A stretch of DNA of 8,581 nucleotides from Candidatus Scatousia excrementipullorum (GTDB lineage Bacteria > Cyanobacteriota > Vampirovibrionia > Gastranaerophilales > Gastranaerophilaceae): NCBI GenBank assembly GCA_017694215.1, contig JADIND010000100.1, positions 1-8,581 on the forward strand. Direction: 5' to 3'. Positions 1 to 4,903 of the stretch are shown here, one piece after another (within the stretch, counting starts at the first letter, position 1; every line of letters starts with the position of its first letter). The notes beneath the pieces are model-generated. The model was given only the letters and a program-made list of their open reading frames with translations. It made no database searches and had not been told where the DNA came from. The position numbers and the translations under genes were made by a program.

Positions 1-46
1 GGCTTCATCTGCTCGCTATCCGGACTATCGTCCGTCCGTAAATCCG

Positions 47-95
47 CCCTCGGGCGAGGGAATATTATGCGTCATTGCGGGCTCCGACCCGCAAT
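47..95. repeat. Two short perfect hairpins at the left end
   Basis: Bases 47-52 (CCCTCG) pair perfectly with 55-60 (CGAGGG). Bases 74-81 (ATTGCGGG) pair perfectly with 88-95 (CCCGCAAT) around a 6-base loop. The second motif resembles short palindromes I recall as widespread between bacterial genes. The stretch 52-71, read on the minus strand, matches 8254-8273 at 18 of 20 bases, so it is a fragment of the repeat near the other end of the window. I see no gene, tRNA or promoter in 1-113. Confidence 0.6.
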
Positions 96-113
96 CGCAT
101 TACCGCAGCATCC

Positions 114-317
114 TGTCATCCTGAAAGCGTAAGAAAAATCAGCTGAGCCTTTCTGGCGAAACTTTATTTTTCAAGCTGTTCAGGATCTTACCAGCGGTAT
201 AAAAAAGAGATTCTGAACAGTCGCAATTTCCGTGAGCCGCCGCGATTAACGTTTCAGAATGACATGTGAAAAATCCCCCTTCGCTTCCCCCTTTAAAAAA
301 GGGGGCTAGGACTCTGC
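114..317 (-). repeat. Composite palindromic repeat, copy A (complete)
   Basis: Read on the minus strand, the element starts at 317 with GGCAGAG. It continues with a pyrimidine/purine hairpin (287-294 CCCCCTTT pairs with 298-305) and a G-rich/T-rich stretch. It ends with a 151-bp core at 264-114. The core is bounded by inverted repeats: 252-264 TTTCAGAATGACA against 114-126 TGTCATCCTGAAA, 12 of 13 paired. A second nested inverted repeat (176-188 with 208-220, 12 of 13 plus one G-U) lies inside. Copy B has the same organisation and an identical core length. The copy lies 51 bp beyond the stop codon of the 369-749 gene and has that gene's polarity. It is probably a MITE-like or REP-like non-coding repeat. 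Confidence 0.85.
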
Positions 318-368
318 CAATCTTATTAATCTTGTAAGATCCCTCACATTTCACTTAATTACACTTAT

Positions 369-749
369 TTATTGCGACATCAGGTGGTAATATTTCATGT
401 AATCAGCTAAAATCATTGAGCTTGTCGCGTTGGCAACATTGGCTTTAATCTCCTGCTGACTGTCTGATTCGGAAGTTTCTTTTACTTTCTGGGTTTCTTG
501 TTGACGCTGCTGTGCAATTTGCTCAATCTGAGCGTTCTGAATAAATTCTTCAACAGTACGCTGAATTTCTTGCATCTTAGCTTTGTCACCGGCATATGAT
601 CCTGTGGATTCAACACCTGCTTCGCTGAGATTTTTCATTATTTCAGCCCATTCGTTATAATTAGTAATGCTTGTGCCTTGTGCCTGAGCCGCAGCTTGAG
701 CTTTTCTTAAATCATCTTCGTCTTCAATTCCGTTAATTCTTAAAGCCAT
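369..749 (-). CDS. Small hypothetical protein, Gln-rich, predicted helical (126 aa)
   Basis: I do not recognise a family. The chosen ATG at 749 has a good ribosome binding site (AAGGAG, 7 bases upstream on the minus strand). A longer reading frame to 812 has none and would add an improbable hydrophobic/arginine N-terminus. The product is soluble-looking, with no signal peptide, membrane segment or cysteine. An acidic start (IEDEDDLRKAQ, about 8-18) leads into an Ala/Gln-rich stretch. Residues about 57-102 are rich in Gln, Glu and Lys and look helical, possibly coiled coil. The C-terminus contains a YMKYYHLM segment. The gene lies 94 nt beyond the XRE gene on the same strand, so co-transcription is possible, but a separate weak promoter can be drawn at 776-805. 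Its 3' end faces repeat copy A. It could be a small secretion- or surface-associated factor, but nothing shows this. Confidence 0.75.
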   Translation of the reverse strand: MALRINGIEDEDDLRKAQAAAQAQGTSITNYNEWAEIMKNLSEAGVESTGSYAGDKAKMQEIQRTVEEFIQNAQIEQIAQQRQQETQKVKETSESDSQQEIKANVANATSSMILADYMKYYHLMSQ

Positions 750-775
750 AACTACTCTCCTTAATTTACGTCTTA

Positions 776-805
776 TATATAAAAAAAGGATAAAAAATCC
801 GGCAA
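776..805 (-). promoter_or_regulatory. Weak candidate promoter for the 126-aa gene
   Basis: On the minus strand, TTGCCG (805-800) is followed after 18 bases by TATATA (781-776). Each hexamer matches the sigma-70 consensus at 4 of 6 positions. The start would fall about 20 bases upstream of the AAGGAG ribosome binding site. In AT-rich sequence such matches are common, so this is tentative. Confidence 0.25.
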
Positions 806-843
806 ATTTCAATAAAATTAAAAATTGTAAAAAAACTTAATAA

Positions 844-1062
844 TCAAAGTTTAAAGTTAAGTAATTCGGAAATATTCATTTCAAATGCCTCTGATATCTG
901 CAGTAAATTTGTATACCTGATATCTGTAATTCCTCTTTCAATATCGCTGATTGTTCTTGTAGAGATATTGGCAAGTTCCGCCAGCTGTTCTTGTGAGATA
1001 TCTCTCTTCATTCGCTCAAGTCTTATTTTATGCCCTAATTCAAGTAATCTGATATCTTTCAT
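844..1062 (-). CDS. XRE (Cro/CI)-family DNA-binding protein (72 aa)
   Basis: The 72-residue protein is a single helix-turn-helix domain of the Cro/CI (XRE, HTH_3) type. The pattern SQEQLAELANISTRTISDIERG (about 23-44) gives the two central helices, with recognition helix STRTISDIERG. It is followed by LLQISEAFEMNISELL, the usual closing helices. There is no effector or multimerisation domain, as in minimal autoregulators. The gene diverges from the pilin gene at 1165, and the shared 102-bp region holds a perfect 30-bp palindrome that its product may bind as a dimer. No clear ribosome binding site precedes the ATG at 1062. A TAAAAT box at 1074-1069 on the minus strand would even place transcription start at the ATG (possible leaderless mRNA, weak evidence). 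The family call is firm; the target is inferred. Confidence 0.9.
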   Translation of the reverse strand: MKDIRLLELGHKIRLERMKRDISQEQLAELANISTRTISDIERGITDIRYTNLLQISEAFEMNISELLNFKL

Positions 1063-1079
1063 AAAAGTATTTTATGCTA

Positions 1080-1107
1080 TTGACTAAATATAAAACATGA
1101 GTAATAA
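1080..1107 (+). promoter_or_regulatory. Probable sigma-70 promoter of the pilin gene
   Basis: TTGACT (1080-1085) matches the -35 consensus at 5 of 6 positions. After 16 bases comes TAATAA (1102-1107) as a -10 box. Transcription would start near 1114, inside the 30-bp palindrome, leaving a leader of about 50 nt. A protein bound at the palindrome would therefore block initiation or early elongation. Confidence 0.55.
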
Positions 1108-1109
1108 TG

Positions 1110-1139
1110 ATTTTATATGTGATATATCACATATAAAAT
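1110..1139. promoter_or_regulatory. Perfect 30-bp palindrome, candidate XRE operator
   Basis: All 15 base pairs of the dyad 1110-1139 match, with core TGTGATATATCACA at 1118-1131. A further half-site ATCACATA recurs at 1146-1153, exactly 20 bp (about two helical turns) after the same half-site at 1126-1133. The palindrome lies between the divergent XRE and pilin genes and just downstream of the pilin -10 box. The spacing TGTGA-N4-TCACA differs from the CRP consensus, which has N6. An autoregulatory XRE operator is the simplest reading. Confidence 0.6.
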
Positions 1140-1164
1140 ACATAAATCACATACTGGAGGATTG

Positions 1165-1857
1165 ATGAAAAAATCGGCTTTTACGTTAGCGGAAGTCTTG
1201 ATAACACTGGGTATAATCGGAGTTGTTGCGGCAATGACCTTGCCGTCGCTTATTCAGGAACAGACAAATAAAGCTCTTGAGGTTGCTTTAAGAAAAAATT
1301 ATTCTGCTATAGAACAAGCTGTTCAAAAATTTAGTTATGATTTGGGTGAACCGGTAAAAGGCGGTGATTTTGATACCTGGACTTTTTATGAGCCATTCAA
1401 GGAATATTTTAATATAGTAAGATTCTGTGGTAAAACAAACTGTACTGGTATGGGCGGCGAAGATGACGAAGGCAATTTCGATATGTACCAGATTGACATG
1501 TATAAAACATACACGTTAAAGCAGACAGTCAGCACAAACAGGCTTGATGACGGACAGTGGTTTGTTCCCGACGGAACTTTATATTTAATAGAGAACGGAG
1601 GTGGGTCGTTCACCTCAAAAAATTTATTTATATCAGTAGATGTTAACGGTTATCAAAAGCGTCCGAATGCATGGGGGCATGATTTATTTACGTTTCAGAT
1701 AATGCCGAACGGGAAAGTTCTGCCGATGGGAGCAAAAGGAACAACTTACGAGGATCAGTCCCAATATTGTTCCCCGACATCTTCTGATAGTGAAAACGGA
1801 ATCGGCTGCACTTACAGAGCCTTGTACGACAAGAGTTACTGGAAAAATTTGCCGTAG
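1165..1857 (+). CDS. Prepilin-like protein with N-terminal methylation motif (230 aa)
   Basis: The N-terminus is a class III signal: MKKSA followed by FTLAEVLITLGIIGVVAA. The prepilin peptidase would cut between Ala5 and Phe6 and methylate Phe. Glu10, the fifth residue of the mature protein, is the conserved pilin glutamate. Residues about 6-30 form the hydrophobic helix of type IV pilins and type II secretion pseudopilins. The C-terminal domain (about 60-230) has four cysteines (88, 93, 202, 215), able to form two disulfides. It also has a VDVNGYQKRPNAWGHDLFTFQ segment (about 158-178) with the asparagine/glycine-rich look I recall from pilin-like proteins of Gastranaerophilales. The ATG at 1165 follows GGAGG by 4 bases; a TTG three bases earlier is too close to that site. 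No assembly genes are nearby. Whether it builds a pilus, a pseudopilus or a DNA-uptake fibre cannot be told. Confidence 0.85.
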   Translation: MKKSAFTLAEVLITLGIIGVVAAMTLPSLIQEQTNKALEVALRKNYSAIEQAVQKFSYDLGEPVKGGDFDTWTFYEPFKEYFNIVRFCGKTNCTGMGGEDDEGNFDMYQIDMYKTYTLKQTVSTNRLDDGQWFVPDGTLYLIENGGGSFTSKNLFISVDVNGYQKRPNAWGHDLFTFQIMPNGKVLPMGAKGTTYEDQSQYCSPTSSDSENGIGCTYRALYDKSYWKNLP

Positions 1858-1917
1858 TATGGCATTTCCTTTTTTGTGAAAATAATTTGGCACTACATGC
1901 CGACTCACTTATTCCCT

Positions 1918-2113
1918 CGCCCCTTTTTTTAAAGGGGGAAGAGAAGGGGGATTTTTCACATGTCATTCTGAAACGTTAACCGCTGTGGTTCTCGGAAATT
2001 GTCACGGTTCAGAATCTCTTTCATGTATAGTTTGAGAGATTCTGAACAGCTTGAAAATAAAAGTTTCACCTGAAAAGGCTCAACTGATTATTCTATGCTT
2101 TCAGGATGACATG
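1918..2113 (+). repeat. Composite palindromic repeat, copy B (complete core)
   Basis: The copy begins about 60 bp after the pilin stop codon and has the same polarity as that gene. It has a hairpin (1920-1926 CCCCTTT with 1931-1937 AAAGGGG), then a G-rich block ending GGGGGATTTTTCA, then a 151-bp core (1961-2111). The core has terminal inverted repeats TGTCATTCTGAAA (1961-1973) and TTTCAGGATGACA (2099-2111), extending to 15 bp with flanking CA/TG. A perfect 13-bp inner stem pairs 2007-2019 with 2035-2047. It has no coding potential of its own; reading frames across it on the minus strand are artefacts. Its left edge (CCCTCGCCCC) also occurs in the separate repeat at 8265-8274. Confidence 0.85.
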
Positions 2114-2193
2114 GTATTTGCGGTTGTGTGTTCAATAATTGTTTAATTAAAAATTAAATAATTAAAATTGTTACAAAAAATTTACAAAAAGTC

Positions 2194-2244
2194 GAAAAGT
2201 TGCTTTGTGTAAGTTTTTCCAACTTTCAAGTAAATATTGAAAGT
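2194..2244 (+). promoter_or_regulatory. ACTTTCAA/TTGAAAGT dyad with a competing upstream arm
   Basis: Bases 2222-2229 (ACTTTCAA) and 2237-2244 (TTGAAAGT) form a perfect 8-bp inverted repeat with a 7-base spacer. The same left arm (2220-2226 CAACTTT) can instead pair with AAAGTTG at 2196-2202. The sequence is upstream of the infA operon, so it may be an operator or an RNA switch. The rest of 2114-2300 is very AT-rich with no gene. Confidence 0.35.
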
Positions 2245-2312
2245 GTACCGTTATTATTAAAACAATCAATAAAATTTTATTAAGAAATGCATGCAAAATC
2301 AAGCAAATCGCT

Positions 2313-2342
2313 TGCATTCAAATATTTTGCAAGTAATATAAA
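2313..2342 (+). promoter_or_regulatory. Candidate promoter region of the infA operon
   Basis: TATAAA (2337-2342) is a 5 of 6 match to a -10 box. TTGCAT (2313-2318), 18 bases upstream, is a poor -35. The start would fall near 2349, giving a leader of about 100 nt before infA. That leader holds CCCTT (2349-2353), AAAGGG (2354-2359 region) and CCCTTT (2394-2399), which can pair in alternative ways. Upstream, CAAGC (2300-2304) pairs with GCTTG (2310-2314). The promoter must lie between the pilin-associated repeat and infA, but its exact place is uncertain. Confidence 0.3.
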
Positions 2343-2452
2343 AATATACCCTTAAAGGGGTTATTATGCACATGTGAAAAATTTAGCCGTAAACCCTTTT
2401 GTATCAAAACTTTTGGGTGCGGAAAAATATAAAAGCCGAAAATGAGGAAAAT

Positions 2453-2668
2453 ATGTCCAAAGACGTCATTGAAATAGAAGGTACAATTATAGAATCCATG
2501 CCGAATGCCATGTTTCGCGTTAAGCTGGAAAACGACCATGAGATTCTTGCACATATATCAGGCAGAATAAGAAAAAATTTCATAAGAATCCTGCCGGGTG
2601 ACAGAGTAAAAGTTGAAATGACACCTTATGACCTTTCAAGAGGCAGAATTACATTCAGACTTAAATAA
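2453..2668 (+). CDS. infA: Translation initiation factor IF-1
   Basis: IF-1 is a single OB-fold protein that binds the ribosomal A site on the 30S subunit and helps IF-2 and IF-3 select the initiator tRNA. The 71-residue product matches the family's usual length of about 72. It shows the S1-like OB pattern: MSKDVIEIEGTIIES, then FRVKLENDHEILAHISGR (about 24-41), then the signature KNFIRILPGDRVKVEMTPYD (about 45-64) and a C-terminal GRITFR. The ATG at 2453 follows GAGG (2444-2447) by 5 bases. A TTG-initiated extension to 2399 lacks family similarity. infA opens the operon and rpmJ follows after 43 nt, the usual neighbour. secY, adk and map, which often precede infA, are absent; the upstream gene is a pilin. 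Confidence 0.97.
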   Translation: MSKDVIEIEGTIIESMPNAMFRVKLENDHEILAHISGRIRKNFIRILPGDRVKVEMTPYDLSRGRITFRLK

Positions 2669-2711
2669 TTACACAAAATCTCACGAAAATTAATATAAAG
2701 GAAAAAGAAAA

Positions 2712-2825
2712 ATGAAAGTAAGATCATCAGTAAAACCGGTTTGCGATAAATGCAAAGTAATCAAAAGAAAAGGCAGAGTTGCCGTAATTTGTGAAAACCC
2801 TAAGCACAAACAAAGACAGGGTTAG
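2712..2825 (+). CDS. rpmJ: 50S ribosomal protein L36 (bL36), zinc-binding form
   Basis: The 37-residue protein of the large subunit binds 23S rRNA near the base of the L7/L12 region. The sequence starts MKVRSSVKPVCDKCKVIKRK and ends KHKQRQG, the standard length and ends of the family. Cys11, Cys14, Cys27 and His32 make the full zinc ribbon, so this is the zinc-containing (C+) paralogue type rather than the zinc-free form. The ATG at 2712 follows AAAGGA (2697-2702) by 9 bases. It lies between infA and rpsM as in most bacteria. The 259-nt gap after its stop is unusually long for this operon and contains the structured spacer described separately. Confidence 0.97.
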   Translation: MKVRSSVKPVCDKCKVIKRKGRVAVICENPKHKQRQG

Positions 2826-3067
2826 TTTTTCGGCAGGGTGACGGCGAGGCAAGCCGGTCACATCCTCAGCTGTGCTTAAGCAAAGTAAATCAGAAAAATT
2901 TGCAAAGTGAAAACATAGTGCAGGATAGCCGAATAAACTATATTGAATTAGAGCGTTGTGCCGCGATAATTCAGAACTAACAAAAGCAATGTGGAACTTA
3001 CGCACAGAATCGGTAAGTGGAGAGGAAGTATTTATCCCTCTTACATAAAAAAATCTAACAACAAGAA
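2826..3067 (+). promoter_or_regulatory. Structured rpmJ-rpsM spacer, candidate regulatory RNA
   Basis: This 259-nt gap begins with a GC-rich block (28 G+C in the 40 bases 2831-2870, hand count). GTGAC-GGC at 2838-2845 pairs with GCC-GTCAC at 2853-2861 with one bulged G. At 2944-2973 a 7-bp stem (TGAATTA/TAATTCA) is topped by a symmetric GA/GA internal loop, three G-C pairs and a 6-base loop; tandem G-A pairs are a known stabilising RNA motif. Near rpsM, 3013-3017 (GTAAG) can pair upstream with 2997-3001 (CTTAC) or downstream with 3040-3044 (CTTAC), so the hairpins exclude each other. In E. coli, S4 represses the alpha operon through a leader upstream of rpsM, so a similar role is conceivable. 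No gene is visible. Confidence 0.4.
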
Positions 3068-3084
3068 AAGGAGAAAATTAAACA

Positions 3085-3456
3085 ATGGCAAGACTATCAG
3101 GGGTAGATTTACCTCGTAACAAAAGAATGGAAATCGCATTGACTTATATCTACGGAATAGGTCCTACAAGAAGTAAAAAAATTCTCGCAGCTACAGGTAT
3201 TTCACCGGATTTAAGAACCGATGATTTAACCGAAGATGACATTAAAAATTTGCGTAACGAACTCGCAAATTATCATATAGAAGGTGACTTGAGACGTGAA
3301 GTAACTATGCATATCAAACGTCTTCAGGAAATCGGCTCTTACAGAGGTTTAAGACATAAACGCAACCTTCCTTGCAGAGGTCAGAGAACTAAGACTAATG
3401 CAAGAACCCGCAGAGGTAAAAAAGGTTTGGCAATCACTAAAAAGAAAACAGCATAA
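3085..3456 (+). CDS. rpsM: 30S ribosomal protein S13 (uS13)
   Basis: S13 sits in the head of the small subunit, contacts the P-site tRNA and forms bridges to the 50S subunit. The 123-residue sequence has the family start ARLSGVDLPRNKR and the helix-two-turn-helix motif YIYGIGPTRSKKIL (about 22-35). It ends with the basic tail (LPCRGQRTKTNARTRRGKK, about 95-113) that reaches the tRNA. The length is normal. The ATG at 3085 has AAGGAG (3068-3073) 11 bases upstream, a slightly long but acceptable spacing. It is the first gene of the classic alpha-operon block rpsM-rpsK-rpsD-rpoA-rplQ, which is complete and in standard order here. It has long spacers on both sides, 259 nt before and 108 nt after. 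Confidence 0.98.
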   Translation: MARLSGVDLPRNKRMEIALTYIYGIGPTRSKKILAATGISPDLRTDDLTEDDIKNLRNELANYHIEGDLRREVTMHIKRLQEIGSYRGLRHKRNLPCRGQRTKTNARTRRGKKGLAITKKKTA

Positions 3457-3457
3457 C

Positions 3458-3518
3458 GGATTTTATACAGGATAATTCCAAATAGTTGAAATAAACAGTT
3501 TATTTTTGTGAAAAATCC
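3458..3518 (+). other. rpsM-rpsK spacer with nested hairpin
   Basis: GGATTTT (3458-3464), directly after the rpsM stop codon, can pair with AAAATCC (3512-3518). Between them AAATAAA (3489-3495) pairs with TTTATTT (3499-3505) around a CAG loop. The stems are mostly A-U and weak, and the chance likelihood in AT-rich DNA is considerable. It fits the pattern of a foldable element after each gene of this half of the operon. Confidence 0.25.
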
Positions 3519-3564
3519 AAGATACATAATAAGAATAAAAACAAAACATAAAGGAAAGTAAAAA

Positions 3565-3951
3565 ATGGCAAGACCAGTAAAAACTAAGAAAAAAGAAAAG
3601 AAAAATGTATTGCAGGGAGTTGTACACATTCAATCAACTTTCAACAATACAATAGTAACTTCTACTGACACTCAAGGTAATGCTATTGCATGGGCTACCG
3701 CAGGTGCCAGCGGATTCAAAGGTGCAAGAAAAGGCACTCCGTTCGCAGCTCAGTCAGCTGCTGAAGCTGTAGCTAAAAAGTCAATCGATCAGGGTATGAA
3801 AAAAGTTGAAGTTTATATCAAAGGCCCTGGTTCAGGCAGAGAAACAGCAATCAGAGCAATTCAGGCTGCAGGTTTGGAAATTACGTTAATTAAAGACGTA
3901 ACTCCTATTCCTCACAACGGTTGCCGTCCGCCTAAGAAAAGACGTGTTTAA
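3565..3951 (+). CDS. rpsK: 30S ribosomal protein S11 (uS11)
   Basis: S11 forms part of the platform of the small subunit, near the mRNA exit channel and the Shine-Dalgarno helix. The 128-residue product has a lysine-rich N-terminus and VVHIQSTFNNTIVTSTD (about 20-36). It continues with ATAGASGFKGARKGTPFAAQ (about 45-64) and VYIKGPGSGRETAIRA (about 88-103). It ends PHNGCRPPKKRRV, the typical uS11 C-terminus. The ATG at 3565 follows AAAGGA (3550-3555) by 9 bases. It sits between rpsM and rpsD as expected. A strong 11-bp hairpin begins at the last base of its stop codon. Confidence 0.98.
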   Translation: MARPVKTKKKEKKNVLQGVVHIQSTFNNTIVTSTDTQGNAIAWATAGASGFKGARKGTPFAAQSAAEAVAKKSIDQGMKKVEVYIKGPGSGRETAIRAIQAAGLEITLIKDVTPIPHNGCRPPKKRRV

Positions 3952-3977
3952 TTAGAATCAGAGAACCTGATTTTAGT
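3951..3977 (+). other. 11-bp hairpin at the rpsK stop codon
   Basis: Bases 3951-3961 pair with 3967-3977 without interruption around the loop AGAAC, including two G-U pairs. The stem begins at the third base of the rpsK TAA. No U-run follows, so it is not an intrinsic terminator. It could protect or punctuate the mRNA between cistrons. G-U pairs keep the RNA stem intact where the DNA palindrome is imperfect. Confidence 0.45.
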
Positions 3978-4073
3978 TAATGTTGAAGAGTTGATGGCTG
4001 AATAGTCAGAAAAATTAATAAATTTTAATCGGTTCATCCATTAAATCTTTAACACGTTAAACAAAGTACAACC

Positions 4074-4119
4074 GCGGGGGCTTGCTGAAAGCCAATAAAG
4101 CAAACCATAGATGCCCCGC
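4074..4119 (+). promoter_or_regulatory. Structured rpsD leader, possible S4-type control element
   Basis: GCGGGG (4074-4079) pairs perfectly with CCCCGC (4114-4119). Inside, GGCTT (4079-4083) can pair with AAGCC (4089-4093), or TTGCT (4082-4086) with AGCAA (4099-4103); these inner options exclude each other. The structure ends 8 bases before the rpsD ribosome binding site (AAGGAG, 4128-4133). S4 controls its own synthesis through mRNA structures in both E. coli and Bacillus, which makes autoregulation here a reasonable but unproven idea. Confidence 0.4.
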
Positions 4120-4143
4120 ACAATCAAAAGGAGAAATTTTAAA

Positions 4144-4746
4144 ATGGCAAGATATACAGGTCCAAATAACAAATTGTTCAGAAACAAAAAAGTAAAAGAT
4201 TTGTCTAACAGAAAATTAACTTCTTCTATGAGACAAAACGCTTCAGGACAGCACGGTGCAGTCAGAAAGAAACTTTCTGAATACGCAATTCACTTAGCAG
4301 AAAAACAAAAAATCAGATTTACTTATGTAGTAAGTGAAAAACAGTTTGCTAAATACTATAATGAAGCAGCAAGAAGAAAAGGCGTTACAGGTACAATTCT
4401 TTTACAATTATTGGAATCAAGACTTGATAACATCCTTTACAGAGCAGGTCTCGGTATCACACGTAAACAGTCAAGACAAATCGTTAACCACGGTCACGTT
4501 CTTGTAAACGGTAAAAAAGTTGATATTCCTTCATACCTCGTTAAAGCCGGTGACGTTATCACTATCAAATCAAAGAGTGCGGCTTTCTTAAAATCCGTTA
4601 CCGAAATGATTGATATGGCTTGTGCTCCGGCATGGATGACTATCGATAAAGAAGAATTAAAAATCACTTTCGACAGAATTCCTGAAAGAGAAGAATTAGA
4701 TCCTGAAATTAAAGAACAACTCGTAATTGAATATTACTCTAAATAA
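4144..4746 (+). CDS. rpsD: 30S ribosomal protein S4 (uS4), zinc-free form
   Basis: S4 is a primary 16S rRNA-binding protein that nucleates small-subunit assembly and lines the mRNA entry site. The 200-residue product starts MARYTGPNNK. It contains an RNA-binding S4 domain (about 91-152) with SRLDNILYRAGLGITRKQSR and VNGKKVDIPSYLVKAGD. The C-terminal part (about 175-200) is acidic, and the end IEYYSK is typical. There is no N-terminal cysteine cluster, so it is the zinc-free (C-) type. The ATG at 4144 has AAGGAG (4128-4133) 10 bases upstream. An in-frame ATG at 4111 lies partly in the leader stem, lacks a ribosome binding site, and would add 11 residues foreign to the family. In well-studied bacteria S4 is the repressor of this operon. 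Confidence 0.98.
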   Translation: MARYTGPNNKLFRNKKVKDLSNRKLTSSMRQNASGQHGAVRKKLSEYAIHLAEKQKIRFTYVVSEKQFAKYYNEAARRKGVTGTILLQLLESRLDNILYRAGLGITRKQSRQIVNHGHVLVNGKKVDIPSYLVKAGDVITIKSKSAAFLKSVTEMIDMACAPAWMTIDKEELKITFDRIPEREELDPEIKEQLVIEYYSK

Positions 4747-4816
4747 TGCCGGTGAGCTGACGGCGTAGCCCGAAACCGTGTGCAGCCTGTATGCGGTTGG
4801 ATAACGGAATACGTTA
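4747..4816 (+). other. GC-rich rpsD-rpoA spacer with three hairpins
   Basis: The spacer starts with 35 G+C in 54 bases (4747-4800, hand count), much richer than the flanking genes. GCCG (4748-4751) pairs with CGGC (4761-4764). Bases 4774-4783 pair with 4789-4798 as a continuous 10-bp RNA stem with three G-U pairs and loop AGCCT. TAACG (4802-4806) pairs with CGTTA (4812-4816). No U-run follows, so none is a terminator. The rest of the 157-nt gap holds only the rpoA ribosome binding site. Confidence 0.45.
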
Positions 4817-4903
4817 ACAGTGACTGGCAAGAGGCGGATTTTATTAATCTGACTCAATCGGAGAAATCCAAAATAGTTATTTAACAACTAGGAGATTAAA
4901 AGA

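Noticed and set aside
114..317. CRISPR array or insertion sequence
   Set aside because: There are no evenly spaced short repeats with spacers and no transposase frame. The symmetry is that of a non-coding palindromic repeat.
139..354. Minus-strand reading frame of 71 codons
   Set aside because: It lies almost entirely in repeat copy A, so it is a by-product of the palindromic sequence.
781..800. Intrinsic terminator after the XRE gene (minus strand)
   Set aside because: GGAT-N5-ATCC followed by seven T is only a 4-bp stem and lies at the next gene's promoter region; too weak to call.
1118..1131. CRP or FNR site
   Set aside because: TGTGA-N4-TCACA has the wrong spacing for CRP (N6), and it lacks the TTGAT-N4-ATCAA pattern of FNR. 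An XRE operator fits the context better.
1684..1966. Minus-strand reading frames opposite the pilin 3' end and copy B
   Set aside because: They overlap a well-supported gene and a repeat, have no ribosome binding site I can defend, and have no recognisable product.
2399..2452. TTG start extending infA by 18 codons
   Set aside because: IF-1 proteins start at MSKD or similar, and the ribosome binding site GAGG belongs to ATG 2453.
2727..3005. Minus-strand frame of 92 codons over rpmJ and the spacer
   Set aside because: It is antisense to rpmJ with no family similarity. It exists because the GC-rich spacer lacks stops in that frame.
4111..4143. Upstream in-frame ATG for rpsD
   Set aside because: There is no ribosome binding site, it lies in a leader stem, and it would add residues foreign to S4. 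ATG 4144 has AAGGAG.
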